Positions 6,460 to 9,184 of a DNA stretch of 9,184 nt are shown here, piece after piece. The stretch comes from SAR324 cluster bacterium (GTDB lineage Bacteria; SAR324; NAC60-12): assembly GCA_028822475.1 (NCBI GenBank), contig JAPKDT010000076.1, positions 1 to 9,184 of the forward strand, in the 5' to 3' direction. Each line of letters opens with the position of its first letter. Positions within the stretch are counted from its first letter, which is position 1. A program made the position numbers and the translations under genes. The notes beneath the pieces were generated by a model that saw nothing but the letters and a program-made list of their open reading frames with translations, did no database searches and was not told the DNA's origin.

Positions 6460-7587
6460 TTAACAGAGAGTATTTTCAATACATCTCGCAGCTTTTTCAT
6501 AAGCTCCAGGTTCACCGAGTTTTGCACGGGTTGTTTTTAATTCACTGATCATTCTTTCACGATAGTCTTTATCCTGCAAGAGTCGTACTGCAGTATCCGC
6601 GACTTTTTCGGCAGTGAAGTCATTTTGTAATAATTCAGGGACAATTTCTTTTTCTGCCAATATGTTGACCAGTCCGATAAATTTCGTATCTGCCAGATAA
6701 CGCGCGATCCTGAAAGTAAGCGGAGCAACCCGATAAACAATTGCAAAAGGTTTCAATGCAAGTCCGGTCTGCAGTGAAGCAGTTCCGGAGGCTACTATTG
6801 CTGCATCACAGGCTTGAATAGCTTCAATAAACTGTTCTGGAATCAATGTGACAGTAACGCTTGAGCATTCAATTATCTTTTTAACTTCAACTAAGTCAAG
6901 CGATTCAGCAACAGGCATAATGCAGTTTATCTCACCGACTTGCTCTTGTACATGCGGGAGGCTTTCCAACAGAGTCGGCAGATGTCTTCTCATTTCACTC
7001 GGCCGGCTTCCCGGTGCAATCGCCAGCAGAGGTAGATCGTTCTGCAGTCCGTACTGTTTGAGAAATGACTTGTTGTCATTTTCACTGTTTATTTGATCCA
7101 ACAGTGGATGTCCAACCCAACTGACATCAACTCCTGCTTGCTGATAAATTTTTTCTTCAAAAGGAAAAAGCACAATCATTTTGTCCACCACACGTTTGAT
7201 GGTTTTTAATCTGCCTTTTCGCCAAGCCCAGATTTGAGGACTATTGAAAAAAATTACCGGAATCCCTTTTTCTTTTGCATAAGCAGCGAGTTTGAGGTTG
7301 AATCCAGGATAATCAATCAGGATCAATACGTCCGGGCGTTCCTCCTCTAGAGCATCACGCATTCTCCAGAGGGTCTGGTAAAGCCGGGGAAGATGCCGCA
7401 CAACTTCAACTAAACCATGGGCCTGCAAAGTGTCCAGCATGTAATAAGGACGAAAATTTTCTCTTAACATCTTCAAACCTCCGATGCCAAAAAAATCGAT
7501 ATTGGGATTGTTCCGGGCTAAGCAACGGATCAATCCTGCTCCATGAATATCTCCGGAAATTTCTCCGGCAATCATCATTATTTTCAT
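6460..7587 (-). CDS. lpxB: Lipid-A-disaccharide synthase LpxB
   Basis: LpxB (glycosyltransferase family 19) joins UDP-2,3-diacylglucosamine to lipid X to form the beta-1,6 disaccharide of lipid A, at the cytoplasmic face of the inner membrane. The 375-residue length is typical. Family blocks appear in order: AGEISGDIHGAGLI (7-20), GIGGLKM (34-40), IDYPGFN (91-97), SPQIWAWRKGR (116-126), FPFE (141-144), VGHPLLD (158-164), APGSRPSEMRRHLP (191-204), ASGTASLQTGLA (267-278) and the membrane-associating YRVAPLTFRIARYL (285-298). All expected motifs are present, so the enzyme should be active. The ATG at 7587 has no obvious Shine-Dalgarno sequence. Two further ATGs at codons 4 and 5 leave the exact start uncertain by a few residues. 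It lies 50 bases after tolR on the same strand, suggesting one envelope-biogenesis transcript. Confidence 0.97.
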   Translation of the reverse strand: MKIMMIAGEISGDIHGAGLIRCLARNNPNIDFFGIGGLKMLRENFRPYYMLDTLQAHGLVEVVRHLPRLYQTLWRMRDALEEERPDVLILIDYPGFNLKLAAYAKEKGIPVIFFNSPQIWAWRKGRLKTIKRVVDKMIVLFPFEEKIYQQAGVDVSWVGHPLLDQINSENDNKSFLKQYGLQNDLPLLAIAPGSRPSEMRRHLPTLLESLPHVQEQVGEINCIMPVAESLDLVEVKKIIECSSVTVTLIPEQFIEAIQACDAAIVASGTASLQTGLALKPFAIVYRVAPLTFRIARYLADTKFIGLVNILAEKEIVPELLQNDFTAEKVADTAVRLLQDKDYRERMISELKTTRAKLGEPGAYEKAARCIENTLC

Positions 7588-7637
7588 TGGCTATACTTGG
7601 TGGAGGCTATTTAATCTTTCTACTGGTCGTTGAAAAT

Positions 7638-8063
7638 TTACTGGGATTTATTTTTAAATACCAGACCGACCTGAGGGAACCCCGCGTTTTTAAACAAAAG
7701 CATCAGTTCCATCAATATTCCATAAGGCACCTGTTCATCCATTTGTACGTATACAGGCAGTTTTTGCTCCCAAAGCTTTGAATTGTTTGTCAAAGATAGT
7801 GACAGGCTTTTGAGAGAGTAAACCTCATCACGAATAGCAATCTGCATTTTTTTATTAACAACGGCCAGCATTGATTCTCCGTAATCCGGAAGCCGAGCTT
7901 CCAGATTACCTTCAGGAAGTTGAATAGGTAGAGCGAGAGTCAACAGTGGTGCAGAAATGAGAAAGGAAACGAGGAGTACCAGCAACACATCAACAAAGGG
8001 TGTGATGTTGATTTCAGACATCAATTCCCCACGCAGACGACGGGCATGTCTAAATTTTCTCAT
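7638..8063 (-). CDS. tolR: TolR, ExbD/TolR-family proton-channel subunit of the Tol-Pal motor
   Basis: This 141-residue inner-membrane protein is of usual TolR/ExbD length. A basic cytoplasmic N-terminus (RKFRHARRLRG) leads into MSEINITPFVDVLLVLLV. D25 in this segment is the conserved proton-carrying aspartate of the single transmembrane helix (about 21-43). The periplasmic domain ends in PVYVQMDEQVPYGILMELM and GFPQVGLVF, the standard TolR/ExbD C-terminal pattern. With TolQ it converts the proton gradient into force on the outer membrane during division. The start overlaps the tolQ stop as ATGA (8060-8063), so the two are translationally coupled at matched levels. TolR rather than ExbD is chosen because Pal is adjacent. 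No tolA follows, which is unusual. Confidence 0.92.
   Translation of the reverse strand: MRKFRHARRLRGELMSEINITPFVDVLLVLLVSFLISAPLLTLALPIQLPEGNLEARLPDYGESMLAVVNKKMQIAIRDEVYSLKSLSLSLTNNSKLWEQKLPVYVQMDEQVPYGILMELMLLFKNAGFPQVGLVFKNKSQ
8060..8063 (-). other. ATGA stop/start overlap coupling tolQ and tolR
   Basis: The minus strand reads ATGA here: the TGA ends tolQ and the ATG starts tolR. No strong Shine-Dalgarno sequence precedes the tolR start, so its translation probably depends on ribosomes finishing tolQ. This is common for subunits of one complex. Confidence 0.85.
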
Positions 8064-8740
8064 TTTTTAGGTAATAATTGTTGTTGAAGGTGGTGCAACA
8101 GTTGAAGCGCGAAATAGTCCATTGTCTCAGTCATGCCGCGGATTGTTGCACGAAATAGATTATAACCCAAAGTCGCAGGAATCGCGGCAAAAAGACCTGC
8201 GGCTGTCGCAACCAATGCCTCCGCAATTCCTGGACTGATACCCGAAAGTTGAACAGAATTGAGTTCAGAAATACTTAGGAATGTGTTAATGACACCAATT
8301 ACTGTACCAAATAAACCAATGAACGGTGACGTGACTGCTATCGTGGCAAGGAGGGCCTGTCCAGCGTTTAAATCTTTTTCTGCCAGCAAAATACGGGCTT
8401 CAAGCATACGCTCGAGTCTGTCCATTAATTCTCTACGGTGACCATAATCTGATTCAGGATTAGCTTTCAGGAATTGTTTCAGTTCACGGTCGCCCAGCGT
8501 GAACATTTCCTGGAGTGGATTTTTAGGCATCTTGCTGAACAACAGACGAAGCTCGTCCACGCGTTTTGAACTTTCCAGATACTTCAAGGCACGTGACTGG
8601 AGGTATTTCACACGAATGAGGCTGAAAAATTTGATAAACAGCGTTATCCAGACAATTACCGAACAGCCAAAAAGTACCACAAGGACACTGAAGCCAATAC
8701 TACTGAAATCTGTAGTAAATGGGAGAGCTAAAAAATCCAT
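8060..8740 (-). CDS. tolQ: TolQ, MotA/TolQ/ExbB proton-channel family subunit of the Tol-Pal motor
   Basis: The 226 residues match the TolQ length. Three membrane helices are visible: about 16-38, 130-155 and 172-192. The second contains TSPFIGLFGTVIGVINTF, and the third contains EALVATAAGLFAAIPATLGYN. T146 and T179 correspond to the pore threonines T145 and T178 of E. coli TolQ. The 90-residue cytoplasmic loop after helix 1 is typical. TolQ oligomers surround TolR and form the proton channel that energises the cell envelope at constriction. The gene starts 8 bases after the pal stop. The ribosome site AGGTGA directly abuts the ATG with no spacer, which is poor spacing, so translation may lean on coupling from pal. 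TolQ is preferred over ExbB because of the neighbouring pal and the GLFGTV..EAL.ATAAGLFAAIPA pattern. Confidence 0.93.
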   Translation of the reverse strand: MDFLALPFTTDFSSIGFSVLVVLFGCSVIVWITLFIKFFSLIRVKYLQSRALKYLESSKRVDELRLLFSKMPKNPLQEMFTLGDRELKQFLKANPESDYGHRRELMDRLERMLEARILLAEKDLNAGQALLATIAVTSPFIGLFGTVIGVINTFLSISELNSVQLSGISPGIAEALVATAAGLFAAIPATLGYNLFRATIRGMTETMDYFALQLLHHLQQQLLPKK

Positions 8741-8748
8741 TCACCTGT

Positions 8749-9184
8749 TTATGGTTTGAGCAGTAAAGTGAATTCTACTCTCCTGTTTTTGTCCCAGTCA
8801 CTTTTACCGGAACTGTTGTCGAGCGGAAATTCTTCACCATAACTGATGATACGAGCAAGTGCTGAGTTTGGAAGGTATGCCATGATTGAGTTGGCTATCG
8901 CATTGGCCCGGCGATGACCCAAGGCAAGGTTGTACTCATCACTACCACGCTCATCTGCATGACCTTCAATCTGCACAATCATATCACCTCGTGCCTTCAG
9001 GGCCTTCATCACACAGGAACTCTGCTGTCGCAAAAGTTTTAGATAATCGGGTTTTATTGTTATTTGATCAAAGTCAAAGTGAACTACAGGCATTAAACGA
9101 TCATTATTCACGTCACGCAGACTTCTGTCAGCAATGTTAATATCTTTTGTATTGAGCAGACGCTGATGAATATCTTCCATTTTA
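8749..9184 (-). CDS. pal: Pal, peptidoglycan-associated outer-membrane protein (N-terminus outside the window)
   Basis: The readable part is an OmpA-like peptidoglycan-binding domain. VHFDFDQ (33-39, counting from the ATG at 9180) opens the domain. EGHADERGSDEYNLALGHRR (72-91) contains the aspartate and arginine that bind diaminopimelate in peptidoglycan, and NRRVEFTLL closes the domain. Pal normally has a lipoprotein signal peptide with a lipobox cysteine. None is present, and the frame stays open (a lysine codon) upstream of the ATG at 9180 to the window edge. The true start is therefore very likely outside, and that ATG is probably internal. Pal anchors the outer membrane to peptidoglycan and is moved by the Tol motor. 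It is the first gene visible in this minus-strand run, with tolQ 8 bases downstream, so the order is pal-tolQ-tolR. Confidence 0.93.
   Translation of the reverse strand, partial: KMEDIHQRLLNTKDINIADRSLRDVNNDRLMPVVHFDFDQITIKPDYLKLLRQQSSCVMKALKARGDMIVQIEGHADERGSDEYNLALGHRRANAIANSIMAYLPNSALARIISYGEEFPLDNSSGKSDWDKNRRVEFTLLLKP

Noticed and set aside
6848..7096. Plus-strand open frame inside lpxB
   Set aside because: lpxB on the other strand carries all its family motifs through this stretch. The plus-strand product is cysteine- and serine-rich and resembles no protein.
7587..7781. Plus-strand open frame across the tolR-lpxB gap
   Set aside because: It mostly lies antisense to tolR and has no ribosome site. 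Its hydrophobic start reflects AT-rich DNA in the gap and the tolR end.

Overview
The window comes from a Gram-negative, LPS-making bacterium. It carries lpxB (lipid A synthesis), Tol-Pal envelope genes and a predicted outer-membrane barrel. The conserved proteins look proteobacterial, but I cannot resolve the lineage from sequence alone. There are nine protein-coding genes and no RNA genes, insertion sequences, integrases or CRISPR arrays that I can see. Coding density is high and no gene-free stretch exceeds 300 bases.

Left half, plus strand (about 1-4859): a short leader with a candidate promoter precedes an enoyl-CoA hydratase/isomerase-family gene (135-926) of the methylglutaconyl-CoA hydratase (LiuC) type. 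After a 126-base gap come three genes without recognisable names. The first is a secreted, probably outer-membrane beta-barrel protein (1053-1712). The second is a 518-residue protein (1749-3305) that I read as a TerB-like helical domain, a degenerate PilZ-like barrel and a DUF2225-like zinc-ribbon plus helical region. The third is a 515-residue charged, helix-rich protein (3312-4859) of unknown family. The last two are the least explained part of the window. They are separated by one TGA in the same reading frame, they share a nine-residue motif, and they look more AT-rich than their neighbours.

Right half, minus strand (about 9184-4897): read in the direction of transcription, pal (5' end outside the window), tolQ, tolR, lpxB and tldD form a tight same-strand run. 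Gaps are 8 bases, a 4-base ATGA overlap, 50 bases and 63 bases. TolQ and TolR form the proton-driven inner-membrane motor and Pal is the peptidoglycan-binding outer-membrane lipoprotein. LpxB makes the lipid A disaccharide, and TldD is a metalloprotease subunit. The order differs from the textbook tolQ-tolR-tolA-tolB-pal: Pal comes first, and neither tolA nor tolB lies between or downstream of these genes here.

The two halves converge at about 4860-4896 with no clear hairpin terminator. The best candidate for something undescribed is the 1053-4859 set, an envelope protein followed by two large, apparently cytoplasmic proteins. Its function cannot be deduced from the sequence.
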